Counted from the stretch's first letter, positions 25,824 to 33,506 are shown. The stretch is 64,000 bases of DNA from Methylobacillus flagellatus_A (GCF_031344055.1 NZ_JADBEN010000001.1); one strand, 5' to 3'. A program made the numbers and translations. Notes: generated by a model not told the origin, from the letters alone.

Positions 25824-26518
25824 GCCGTCACCTGCGTGGCAACGCGATTGAGTTCGGCGAGCGCAATGCTGCGGTTGAAGCTGGCGGCCAGCCGGTGGTC
25901 GTGGCTGACGAATATGAGGGCGGTGGCAGAGGCAAGGCATTCCTGCATCAGCAGGTCGATGAATGCCACTTGATGCTCCGCGTCGAGCGCGGAAGTGGGT
26001 TCGTCGGCGATGATGATTTCCGGCCTGCCGATCAATGCCCTGGCTGCGGCGACGCGCTGCTGCTGCCCTATGCTCAAGGCCGTGACCTTGCGGGACCAGA
26101 GCGCGGCATCGATACGGAGCGCCGCAAGCAGGCGCTGCGCTTCCTGAACCACGTCGCCAGCAATGTTGTTGCGCCGGTATGGCGAAAAGCGGCAGGGCAG
26201 CAAGACGTTGTCCAGCACCGAGAGATAGGGAATCAGGTTGAATTGCTGGAACAGGAAGCCGATATGGTCGGCGCGGAAACGGTCCCGTCCAGCGCCGTTC
26301 AGCGCGTCCAGCCGTTGGCCGAGGATGGTGACGGTGCCAGCTTGAGGGAGATGCACCCCGCCGAGCAAACCCAAGAGCGTGCTTTTACCGCCGCCGCTTG
26401 GCCCGTGCAGGAAAATATGCTCCCCCGGCGCGATGATCAGGGACGGGATATCCAGGCAAGGTTGCCCTGGCGACCATTCAAATTGCAGGTTCTCGATCTC
26501 GATGACCGGAGAAATCAT
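25820..26518 (-). CDS. ABC transporter ATP-binding protein of the zinc island
   Basis: The 232-residue LolD/MacB-type ATPase has Walker A GPSGGGKST, Q-loop FQQFNL, a signature reading LSIGQQQR (variant of LSGGQ) and Walker B IIIADEPTSALD. The ATG at 26518 lies 2 bp after the ZrgA-like stop; an in-frame ATG at 26527 would overlap it. It pairs with the downstream permease. Confidence 0.85.
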   Translation of the reverse strand: MISPVIEIENLQFEWSPGQPCLDIPSLIIAPGEHIFLHGPSGGGKSTLLGLLGGVHLPQAGTVTILGQRLDALNGAGRDRFRADHIGFLFQQFNLIPYLSVLDNVLLPCRFSPYRRNNIAGDVVQEAQRLLAALRIDAALWSRKVTALSIGQQQRVAAARALIGRPEIIIADEPTSALDAEHQVAFIDLLMQECLASATALIFVSHDHRLAASFNRSIALAELNRVATQVTA

Positions 26519-26520
26519 GC

Positions 26521-27051
26521 CTACCATGCGACCTGGTTTTGCCCTGGGGTGAGTCTGGTAATTTTCTGGATTTGCCCGGCCACGATCTGGACGTCGATCT
26601 TGTGCAGGTGGGGAAACCGCTCGAACAACTGCACGCTCAGCCTTTTCAATTGGCCTGGCTGTTTGCATTCATAGGCAAACTCGGCATCCAGGTCGGCATG
26701 ATGGCTGTCATGCTGGTGGATATCATGTTCGAACAACGGGGACTCCAGGTCGATTGCAGTGCTTTCGCATTCTGCCTTGGCCGGCAACTCGAACAACTGG
26801 GCAGGCTTGGAAAGCTGTTTTTTTAACGCATCCACCGCTGCCTGCTCTTGCGGGTTGCGGGGGGCATGTTCAAAGCCCAGCAAGCTTTCCATAGGGCTTT
26901 CCAGTGCAAGAATCAATGACTTGCCCTCAATGGCGATGTTCAATTTGGCGGCGCCGTGTACATGTGCATGCTGCTCGTGCGCGTGCGCAGGCGTTGTGAT
27001 GAGCAACAGGCTGCCGACGCCATATATGAATAATCTGGAGTATGAATGCAT
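26521..27051 (-). CDS. ZrgA-like DUF2796 histidine-rich zinc-binding protein
   Basis: The 176-residue protein has a signal peptide and a mature N-terminus AHEQHAHVHG. A second His/Asp cluster, HDIHQHDSHHADLD, lies near 113-126, and the DUF2796 body contains LNIAIEGKSLILALESPMESLLGFEHAP. Both clusters should bind zinc in the periplasm. DUF2796 is the domain of ZrgA, part of Zur-regulated zinc uptake in Vibrio. AGGAG precedes the ATG at 27051. It lies between the ZIP gene and the ABC genes. Confidence 0.82.
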   Translation of the reverse strand: MHSYSRLFIYGVGSLLLITTPAHAHEQHAHVHGAAKLNIAIEGKSLILALESPMESLLGFEHAPRNPQEQAAVDALKKQLSKPAQLFELPAKAECESTAIDLESPLFEHDIHQHDSHHADLDAEFAYECKQPGQLKRLSVQLFERFPHLHKIDVQIVAGQIQKITRLTPGQNQVAW

Positions 27052-27089
27052 AGGGCTCCTTCTTGATCCTGTCCACGCCAATGCCGTGG

Positions 27090-27836
27090 TTAGTGGTGGT
27101 GAAGATGCTGGGCTGCCAACGACACGGCAACCCCGCCGAGTATCAATGCAATCTGGACTGCGCCATCCTTCAATGAGCGTTTACGCTGCAATTCCGGCAC
27201 CAGGTCCGCGACGGCGATATAAACAAAGCTCGATGCCGCGATGACTAACATCACAGGAATTGCGGTTTGCATGGTACCCAATGACAGCCAGCCGAGAAAG
27301 CCGCCCAGCACCATGGCCGCACCCGAAAAGGCATTGAGCAATAGGGCACGGCTTTTTGACAGGCCGGCATTCAGCAATACCATGAAATCCGATACTTCCT
27401 GCGGTATCTCATGCATCATGACCGTCACCGCCATCGTCCAGCCCAACGCGGGATCTGTCAAAAACGCGGCGGCGATCAGCATGCCATCGACAAAGTTGTG
27501 CAATCCGTCCCCGATCACGATCATGGACACCGTTTGATCAAGGATGACCGCGCCATGCGCATGCTGATGGTCGTGTCGCCATAATGCCATTTTTTCCAGC
27601 AAGAAGAACGCCAGGATGCCAGCCATCAATATCCAGCCGGCATCATCGGGCGATAAGCCCGATTCGATCGCCTCGGGCAAGATGTCGGTCAAGGCAAAGG
27701 CCAGCAATATCCCGACGGCGAATGCCACCATCTTGTCCGCGACCCGAGCCAGGATGGTGAGCGAGACGATAGATGAAATCAGGACTGAAACGACGCCACC
27801 CAATAGCGTGGCAATGAAGATGGAGAGCAGAAGCAT
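27090..27836 (-). CDS. ZIP-family metal transporter
   Basis: The 248-residue inner-membrane protein has eight hydrophobic segments and both ZIP signature motifs, HNFVDG in helix 4 and HEIPQE in helix 5, which form the binuclear metal site. A His-rich loop (RHDHQHAHG) precedes helix 4 and the protein ends HLHHH. Zinc is the likely substrate given its neighbours. It follows the TonB receptor by 81 bp and precedes the ZrgA-like gene by 38 bp. Confidence 0.92.
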   Translation of the reverse strand: MLLLSIFIATLLGGVVSVLISSIVSLTILARVADKMVAFAVGILLAFALTDILPEAIESGLSPDDAGWILMAGILAFFLLEKMALWRHDHQHAHGAVILDQTVSMIVIGDGLHNFVDGMLIAAAFLTDPALGWTMAVTVMMHEIPQEVSDFMVLLNAGLSKSRALLLNAFSGAAMVLGGFLGWLSLGTMQTAIPVMLVIAASSFVYIAVADLVPELQRKRSLKDGAVQIALILGGVAVSLAAQHLHHH

Positions 27837-27917
27837 TGAGTGACGGAGCTGATTAAAGTGTAGAGAATGAGATTGAGTGTTCGTTGCCTTGGTTCGTGCG
27901 ATGTTTTGGGCAGGCCG

Positions 27918-30113
27918 TCAAAGGTCGATCCGCATGCCGATCTCGATATTGCGGCCCAGTTCCGGCGTGTAATAGCGCAGGAACGAGGTGCTGTTGCGGA
28001 TTTCCGCATTGGTGATGTTGCGCATGTTGATGAACAGGTCGCCGGTGAACCAGTTGGATACTTCGATACTACGGCGTAGCGCGATATCGACCTTGTTGTA
28101 ACTGTCGGTGCCGGGTTCCGGCATCATTTCGTCGCCTTCGCCTGTTGGCATCGTGCCAGTGCGCGTCTGCGCGCGAACATGGGTCAGGCGGATATCGCCA
28201 TCCCATTTCCCTATGCCTGCCTGTATCAGCAAGCCATGGCGGGCAGGTGTGAGGCGCGGCACGTGGGTGTTGTCGTCCAGCATGCCGCGCACCTGATCGG
28301 CAAACACGCTGGCGCGGAATTTGCGCATGCCGGGGATCTGCAGGGGTAAGCCAACTTCAGCCTCGTAACCGTAAAAGCGCGCATCCTGCTGTTCATATCG
28401 CATATTAAACATGCAAGAGCCACCACAATTTGCTGACCCTGGTTTCGGATAGTAGAATCCACTACTCTCACTCAGAATCATAAACCCAACATTCTGTTGA
28501 TAAATATAATTTTCAGCAGAGTATTTGAACAGGTTGAGGTTGGCATCCAACTTACCGAGTTTTTGCTGCAGGCGGATATCCCAGCCATTCAGAGTTTCTG
28601 TTTCTAAATCTCTATTACCCACATCATATGTTTTAGTCGCCAGATGCGGCCCAAATGCCGCAAGCTCCTGAATATCAGGCGCCCGTCTGGCGATCCACCG
28701 GTTGATAGTGATGCTGCCGGTTTTGTAAGTACGCTTCAATGCCAGTGTATAGCTTTCAGGGCTAAAATCTTTCTTTGCTGCAGGAATAACCCCTGGAAAG
28801 ATACCAATATGAATAGGCTGCGCATTGGCATTAACCTTACTTTTCTCTTTGCGAAAACCAAACTCCAATTGCCAGGGATTGAAATCGAGCGTTTCAATTA
28901 AGTAAAAGCCTTTTGTATCTATTTTGGATTCGGGTACGAATGCCTCTATGCCCAAGGCAGCAAAATCGCGATTGATGCCATGGAAGCCCAAGGTGCCGGA
29001 AAGGTTGGGAAACAGCCGGTGGTTGAATTCCAGCCGGTGTTCAACCACATCGTTGCTGAAGCGGGTCTGTGCAATGCCATTGCTGAGTTCGTCGTGATGG
29101 TAATTGGATTTGCCAATGCGCAACGCAATGCTTTCCAGCCACTCATATGGCAAAAATAACTCGCCTTTGAGATCGATGCGCTCCTGCTCCATGTCGATGC
29201 GTACGCGTTCCGCATCGACAACCGGAGCGCCGGGGTGGCTATGAGGGAGGCCCATGGGGATGCCATAGTTGTTGGCATAGTGGCTGAGCGAAACGCCCAT
29301 GTAGCCCATCTCGCCAAAGATACTGGCGCCGACACTGCCCCCCTTGCTGCGGGCATTGGTATTGCCTGTGTATCCATGAGTATTTTTGTCGCCTGGAGGT
29401 TCCATCCACATATAGGCGAGTGCAGCTTCATCAATGGCCATGCCTGGCACGTGAATATCGTTGCTTTCGCGCCCGTGCACATCGGCATGGAAAGCCACCT
29501 GGCCTGCCTTGGTGAGCAGTTCGGTCGCCATGATGCGCTCGTCATGGTTGGTATTGAAGCGCAACTGCGTAGTGACCTTGGTCTTGGCCGGCAAGCGCTC
29601 GGGAATGCGCCCGTCCGTGATTTCCACCGCGCCGCCGATGGCGCCGCCGCCATTGCGTATGGTAGCCGGACCTCGTAATACCTTGATTTCCTTTGCCAAC
29701 AGGGATTCCACCGTGGTGCCGTGGTCCGGGCTCATGGCGGAGGCGTCATGCGTGCCTACGCCGTTGACCATGACCCGGGTGCGCGGGCCGTGCTGTCCGC
29801 GGATCAGCGGCAGGCCCACGTTCGGGCCGAATGTGGCGTTGGCCACGCCTAGCTCGTCCTGCAGGGTGGCCCCCAGCGTCGCCGCGCTTTTCAGCATCAG
29901 CTCCTTGCCGGAAAGCGTGCTAGACGGATCCAGCGAGTTGGTCAGTTCTTCCGGCGCAGCCTGTACTTCAATGGCGTCCAGCACAATGGAAGGATCTTCT
30001 TCGCTTGCCTTTTCTGCCGCGAATGCCAGTACCGATAGAAAAGCGCCGGGAAAAGCCAGGGAAACCAGTGCGGCAAGGCGGCAGGAGCGTGAGGGGTCGA
30101 CAGGGGGACGCAC
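27918..30113 (-). CDS. TonB-dependent outer-membrane receptor, ZnuD-like
   Basis: The 731-residue receptor has a signal peptide, a plug domain with LIRGQHGPRTRVMVNGVG and a C-terminal beta-barrel ending in an aromatic-poor MRIDL strand. A His-containing loop (GLPHSHPGAPVV) and the general ZnuD plug pattern with GTHDASAMSPDHG suggest zinc. It heads a minus-strand unit with ZIP, ZrgA-like, ABC and DUF3299 genes. The start is a GTG at 30113 without a clear ribosome binding site, so the exact start is uncertain. Confidence 0.85.
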   Translation of the reverse strand: MRPPVDPSRSCRLAALVSLAFPGAFLSVLAFAAEKASEEDPSIVLDAIEVQAAPEELTNSLDPSSTLSGKELMLKSAATLGATLQDELGVANATFGPNVGLPLIRGQHGPRTRVMVNGVGTHDASAMSPDHGTTVESLLAKEIKVLRGPATIRNGGGAIGGAVEITDGRIPERLPAKTKVTTQLRFNTNHDERIMATELLTKAGQVAFHADVHGRESNDIHVPGMAIDEAALAYMWMEPPGDKNTHGYTGNTNARSKGGSVGASIFGEMGYMGVSLSHYANNYGIPMGLPHSHPGAPVVDAERVRIDMEQERIDLKGELFLPYEWLESIALRIGKSNYHHDELSNGIAQTRFSNDVVEHRLEFNHRLFPNLSGTLGFHGINRDFAALGIEAFVPESKIDTKGFYLIETLDFNPWQLEFGFRKEKSKVNANAQPIHIGIFPGVIPAAKKDFSPESYTLALKRTYKTGSITINRWIARRAPDIQELAAFGPHLATKTYDVGNRDLETETLNGWDIRLQQKLGKLDANLNLFKYSAENYIYQQNVGFMILSESSGFYYPKPGSANCGGSCMFNMRYEQQDARFYGYEAEVGLPLQIPGMRKFRASVFADQVRGMLDDNTHVPRLTPARHGLLIQAGIGKWDGDIRLTHVRAQTRTGTMPTGEGDEMMPEPGTDSYNKVDIALRRSIEVSNWFTGDLFINMRNITNAEIRNSTSFLRYYTPELGRNIEIGMRIDL

Positions 30114-30143
30114 ATCTAAACCAATAAATTATCTGAAGTTTTC

Positions 30144-30186
30144 ATGATTGCAATCATTGTAATGCCACTAAGTTGCATTGTGCAAC
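30144..30186. promoter_or_regulatory. Two palindromes in the divergent zinc-gene promoter region
   Basis: ATGATTGCAATCAT (30144-30157) is a perfect 14-bp palindrome. GTTGCA-TTG-TGCAAC (30172-30186) is a second one, centres about 28 bp apart. They lie between the TonB receptor and the first divergent PEP-CTERM gene and are candidate operators, possibly for Zur. They do not match the classic enterobacterial Zur box. Confidence 0.45.
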
Positions 30187-30269
30187 AGTGTTGTATATCA
30201 TGGATTGCGGTTCAGATAGTGTATCTGGATGGGAATTTATATCTTCTTGTTTATAAAGGGAGTAATACC

Positions 30270-31031
30270 ATGCGTCATTTGATCGCAACTATGTTTGTAA
30301 GCGCGAGCTTGTTCAGCGGGGCTGTATTTGCAGAGGACCTGCATGCAGGTGATATCATCGTGTCAGTGAACAATGGCCAGTTCGAGGTGGGTAGCGCTGA
30401 CTCAGGGCTGCACTATCAGGAAGGCACCGGCTATGCCATTTTCGAGGGCGATTTCCGCGATTTTGCCCGCGGTCCTTACGCGACAAGCAATCCTGGCTTT
30501 GATAGCCCCACCAATAGTTTCGCCCCTGATACCATCATTGGTTATCAGGCCATTGGCAACTTGTGGTCTTGGACTGGCGATGTTTGGACCAATGTCGTCA
30601 ACAATGGTGAAAGCATCAGCGTTGCAGGTGCCTATGGCGAAACCACCACATGGGATGTGAATGGTATCAACGGCGATGCCTTTGGCCTGATTGGCCAAGC
30701 CGGTTCCACAGGCAAGATTCACTCTCATCTCGACTTTAGTATCAGTGCAGCTTCAGGTTCTCCAACTGATGGCATTTACTTCATTACCCTGCAATTGGTT
30801 GAGCTCGAGTTGCAAGGCAACCAGTTGGTGCTTTCCGATAACGGCTATCTATCTTCCAATCCCTTCTATCTCGTGCTTAACAACGGCTTAAGCGCCAGCG
30901 ATGCCCACCATGCGCTCCACGACCTGCAAGATAACCTGGTTGTGGCTGTGCCGGAGCCAAGCGCTTATGCCATGTTCCTCGCCGGTCTGGGCTTGATGGG
31001 TTGGCAATTGCGCCGTCGTCAACAGGCTTGA
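30270..31031 (+). CDS. PEP-CTERM protein, All3515-like, divergent from the zinc operon
   Basis: The 253-residue protein has a signal peptide (cleavage after VFA, about residue 19), a beta-rich body and the sorting tail VPEPSAYAMFLAGLGLMGW followed by RRRQQ. AAGGGAG precedes the ATG at 30270. The motif IHSHLDFSISA is shared with the next gene (FHSHLDWALSS) and offers His and Asp ligands. The pattern recalls a PEP-CTERM family related to Anabaena All3515, reported as Zur-controlled. A surface zinc-binding role is inferred. Confidence 0.75.
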   Translation: MRHLIATMFVSASLFSGAVFAEDLHAGDIIVSVNNGQFEVGSADSGLHYQEGTGYAIFEGDFRDFARGPYATSNPGFDSPTNSFAPDTIIGYQAIGNLWSWTGDVWTNVVNNGESISVAGAYGETTTWDVNGINGDAFGLIGQAGSTGKIHSHLDFSISAASGSPTDGIYFITLQLVELELQGNQLVLSDNGYLSSNPFYLVLNNGLSASDAHHALHDLQDNLVVAVPEPSAYAMFLAGLGLMGWQLRRRQQA

Positions 31032-31040
31032 ATCCTGTGA

Positions 31041-31070
31041 GAAAAGCACCCCCAGGGGTGCTTTTCTTTA
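31041..31070 (+). terminator. Terminator between the two PEP-CTERM genes
   Basis: GAAAAGCACCCC-CA-GGGGTGCTTTTC is followed by TTTA, 10 bp after the first stop. The next gene starts only 22 bp later, so it depends on read-through or a promoter inside the upstream gene. Confidence 0.85.
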
Positions 31071-31092
31071 AGTCATGATTGGGGAGTAAGCA

Positions 31093-31914
31093 ATGATCAA
31101 ATCTTCTATATTGGCACTCGCCATGTTGGGCTATGCCACCTTTGCCCAGGCTGTGCATTATGATGTGCGGGTCGATACCAGCAACGGTCCGGTTGCCGGC
31201 AGCAAAATCGACATCGATTTTTATGGTGATTTCGACCTAGCGGGCAAATTACCTGTCGATACCCAAACCGGTTACAAGATTTTCCCGGGATATTTTGACG
31301 ATCTGGAAGGCGGGCCACGACTGACTGACGACCCGGGGTTCCAATCCTTTGCCAATACTTTTAAGTATGGTGAAGAGGTGCATTTCAGGGCGCTCGGAAC
31401 CCTTTCATACTGGGATCCGAGCACCGGGCTCTGGGGCGATGCTGCCAGCGGCGCAACGGTGACGCTTTATGGTGCCATTCCAGCAGATGTTTTTGTCAAT
31501 TACATGTTGAACCCACGTAATCCCACTTATGCGGCACAGTACAACTACTATGCAGGAGGCACTGTTTACAGTGCCGACGGCATCAGTGGGCCGCAAATGG
31601 CTGCGATCGATGCCGCCAGCCAGAATGGGACTTTCCATTCCCATCTGGATTGGGCGCTATCCAGTTCCGCACCGGCAGGGGCTTACCTTCTGACGCTGCA
31701 GATATGGTCGCCGGCCATGGAAAACGGCGAGCAGAAATACATAGACTCGGACCCTTTCCATGTATTGTTCAAGTCTGCCGGCATTACGCAGGCGCAATAT
31801 GATGAAGCCTTCAACCTGCGCATTGCGGCGGCGGTGCCTGAGGCTGATACCTGGGCGATGCTATTAGTCGGCTTGATGCTGATGGTCGGCTGGCGCCTGA
31901 AATTAAAGCGGTAG
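31093..31914 (+). CDS. Second All3515-like protein with a variant PEP-CTERM tail
   Basis: The 273-residue protein has a signal peptide (cleavage after AQA, about residue 20), a beta-rich body with FHSHLDWALSS near 180-190, and a C-terminal tail VPEADTWAMLLVGLMLMVGW plus KLKR. PEA replaces PEP but the hydrophobic helix and basic end are kept. The spacing and GTF/HSHLDW and LLTLQ segments match the preceding gene, so the two are diverged paralogues. GGGGAG precedes the ATG. Confidence 0.75.
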   Translation: MIKSSILALAMLGYATFAQAVHYDVRVDTSNGPVAGSKIDIDFYGDFDLAGKLPVDTQTGYKIFPGYFDDLEGGPRLTDDPGFQSFANTFKYGEEVHFRALGTLSYWDPSTGLWGDAASGATVTLYGAIPADVFVNYMLNPRNPTYAAQYNYYAGGTVYSADGISGPQMAAIDAASQNGTFHSHLDWALSSSAPAGAYLLTLQIWSPAMENGEQKYIDSDPFHVLFKSAGITQAQYDEAFNLRIAAAVPEADTWAMLLVGLMLMVGWRLKLKR

Positions 31915-31931
31915 CCGGTTTGCCTGTTGAG

Positions 31932-31960
31932 CCCCACACCTGATCTTGGGTGTGGGTTTT
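31932..31960 (+). terminator. Terminator after the second PEP-CTERM gene
   Basis: CCCACACC-TGATCTT-(G)GGTGTGGG is followed by TTTT, 18 bp after the stop codon. Confidence 0.85.
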
Positions 31961-32262
31961 AATATAGATACCTTTAGTTATGTCCTAGTCCAGGGTATTA
32001 CCATTCCAGGTTTCCTAAACTCCTTTCATTCGGCTCATCCACTGCAATAAATTTGCAGTTCCTACATCAAGCCCGGATTTGCTGCGTTGCTTTCATGCAA
32101 CTGGCGGGCATTGCTTCAATCTGCCCGGTTTTACACTGCGTGCAGAAGCGTATCGGACTAGTTCTTGTGACATATTATTGTCATGTAGATGACATCAAGC
32201 TAGGTTAACTTCCTTGTTTCAGGCTCAACGATGAGCTTCGGTTTTTGCAAAGGAGATTGATC
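31961..32262. other. Intergenic region with a three-part TGACA/TGTCA/TGACA array
   Basis: No gene is seen. At 32168-32194 the half-sites TGACA-N6-TGTCA-N6-TGACA alternate at 11-bp steps, so each neighbouring pair forms an inverted repeat. The array ends about 68 bp before the next start codon and is a candidate regulator site. Confidence 0.45.
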
Positions 32263-32535
32263 ATGAGAGCTTATACATACCAGGCAGAGTATTTCACCAA
32301 GGCATCGGAGCTGAGCGACAAAAAGGCGGAGCGCCTGTTGTCCCGCATGAGCGTGCACCTGCATTCCCAGTTGGTGCGGGAGGGCTATTCGCGCCAGGAG
32401 ATACTGGCGATCCAGCTGCAGATCGAGGACGATCAATTGCGGGACTGGCGAGAACGTGTTGCACAAGTGCGCCGGCAGGATCAGCTATGGCTGGAGCAAA
32501 ACGCGCATTTGGCTAATAGGGCGTCTCTCAACTGA
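32263..32535 (+). CDS. Small hypothetical helical protein
   Basis: The 90-residue product is charged and predicted almost wholly helical, with no signal peptide or membrane segment. AAGGAG lies seven bases before the ATG at 32263. I recognise no family. It is a monocistronic gene just upstream of the sigma-54 type small RNA region. Confidence 0.65.
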   Translation: MRAYTYQAEYFTKASELSDKKAERLLSRMSVHLHSQLVREGYSRQEILAIQLQIEDDQLRDWRERVAQVRRQDQLWLEQNAHLANRASLN

Positions 32536-32606
32536 GTTCATTTCTGCTGCTGATGCTGTTGAATAAACATCATAAAATATATGTTTCAATTCGGCGTCAT
32601 GTCGAC

Positions 32607-32622
32607 GTCTCTTTTTAGAGAC
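32607..32622. promoter_or_regulatory. Upstream enhancer-like inverted repeat 1
   Basis: GTCTC-TTTTTA-GAGAC, in the context C...A, lies about 180 bp before the predicted small-RNA start. An almost identical copy is at 32686. Confidence 0.6.
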
Positions 32623-32685
32623 AGAGTTTTATTGTTAAAAAACATGCGTTTAGATTTATATTATAAAGCGTAGTAGGTAGATTGC

Positions 32686-32701
32686 GTCTCTTTTTGGAGA
32701 C
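32686..32701. promoter_or_regulatory. Upstream enhancer-like inverted repeat 2
   Basis: GTCTC-TTTTTG-GAGAC has the same flanking bases as copy 1 and differs at one position of 18. Centres are 79 bp apart and the site is about 101 bp before the predicted start, normal for a sigma-54 activator. Confidence 0.6.
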
Positions 32702-32768
32702 ATGTCGCCAGTGGGCAGGTTGGGGCAAATAATATTTATTATTATTTTAATCAATGAGTTATTAAGTT

Positions 32769-32784
32769 TGGCATGGAAGGTGCT
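32769..32784 (+). promoter_or_regulatory. Sigma-54 (-24/-12) promoter
   Basis: TGGCATGGAAGGTGCT matches the RpoN consensus TGGCACG-N4-TTGCW at 10 of 12 defined positions, with GG and GC at exact spacing. Start of transcription is expected near 32795. No protein gene follows on this strand before the terminator. Confidence 0.7.
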
Positions 32785-32794
32785 TACTGATGAA

Positions 32795-32894
32795 GTGAAG
32801 TACCAGCCCGTTCATAGGGCTATCTAGAGTCCAAGCCATCCCCCCCTGGCGGAAGACTCAAAATCCAACGCCGGGCTTTTTGCCCGGCGTTTTC
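32795..32894 (+). ncRNA. Candidate sigma-54-dependent small RNA
   Basis: A roughly 100-nt transcript is bounded by the -24/-12 promoter and a strong terminator. It would fold into three hairpins. AGCCC/GGGCT is at 32805-32821. GAGTC/GACTC (32827-32859) encloses GCCA/TGGC with an exposed TCCCCCCC loop (32839-32846). AACGCCGGGC-TTTTT-GCCCGGCGTT (32867-32891) is followed by T-rich sequence. C-rich loops in other bacterial sRNAs pair with Shine-Dalgarno sequences. No open frame with a ribosome binding site is seen inside. Confidence 0.6.
32867..32894. terminator. Terminator of the small RNA
   Basis: A perfect 10-bp stem with a 5-nt T loop is followed by TTTC. It may also act for the minus-strand genes ending at 32964. 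Confidence 0.85.
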
Positions 32895-32963
32895 ATTTCA
32901 TATGATCGACATCATTCCGGTTGCATGCTTGGGATAAGCGGCTTGGAAAGCCTGGCAAGCGGA

Positions 32964-33176
32964 TTATTGCGAGCGCAAAGGCGTGAGCAGGCCGGAGAGA
33001 CCGTTGTGGTCCAGCTCTTGCATCAAGGCCAATAGGCGTCCAATTTCACCAGGGGGGAAGCCTTCGCGGGCAAACCAGTTGAGGTAGTTCCCGGGCAGGT
33101 CGGCAATCAACCGTCCTTTGTATTTGCCGAAAGGCATGGTGCGGGTGACCAGCAACTCTAAGTCGCGAGTGTCCAT
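32964..33176 (-). CDS. DUF3820 protein
   Basis: The 70-residue protein contains the DUF3820 pattern TMPFGKYKGRLIADLP-NYLNWFAREGFPPGEIG, similar to a short segment found in some exonuclease-linked proteins. It begins 3 bp after the stop of the DUF4144-like gene, so the two form an operon. Molecular function is unknown. Confidence 0.8.
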   Translation of the reverse strand: MDTRDLELLVTRTMPFGKYKGRLIADLPGNYLNWFAREGFPPGEIGRLLALMQELDHNGLSGLLTPLRSQ

Positions 33177-33179
33177 CGA

Positions 33180-33506
33180 TTACCCTTTCACCAGGCTGGA
33201 GAGGAGGGCGATGGCGGAGGGGATGTCAGGCGCGCCGAGTTTTGGCGTGCAGCAAATACCTTCCAGCGAGGCGTGGGCGCGGATCAACATCAGGACTTCG
33301 GCCAACGAGGCGGAGCCTGCCGCGGTTAGCAGCTTGTTCCTATCCAGATCAAAAATCTTCCCTTCCGCATCGATGAGCTTTGCCGATGTAGAACCTGCTT
33401 GCCATGCCTCGAACGTACCCGCATCAGGAATGAACTCAAGCTCGGCATCGCCATGATGCTGGACCAATGCCGGCCATACGGGCGGTTGTGCAGTCGCAAG
33501 CGTCAT
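33180..33506 (-). CDS. DUF4144-like protein
   Basis: The product of about 108 residues starts near the segment PPVWPALVQHHGDAELEFI, which resembles the N-terminus of DUF4144 proteins. It ends ALLSSLVKG. Start is uncertain: the ATG at 33506 fits the family, while the frame stays open to 33566 and beyond. It is coupled to the DUF3820 gene. Confidence 0.65.
   Translation of the reverse strand: MTLATAQPPVWPALVQHHGDAELEFIPDAGTFEAWQAGSTSAKLIDAEGKIFDLDRNKLLTAAGSASLAEVLMLIRAHASLEGICCTPKLGAPDIPSAIALLSSLVKG

Noticed and set aside
30114..30269. A classic Zur box
   Set aside because: The palindromes present do not match the usual TGTTATA-type Zur consensus, so I list them only as candidate operators.
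30144..30269. An upstream start extending the first All3515-like PEP-CTERM protein by 42 residues
   Set aside because: The extension would bury the signal peptide and lacks a ribosome binding site; AAGGGAG precedes the ATG at 30270.
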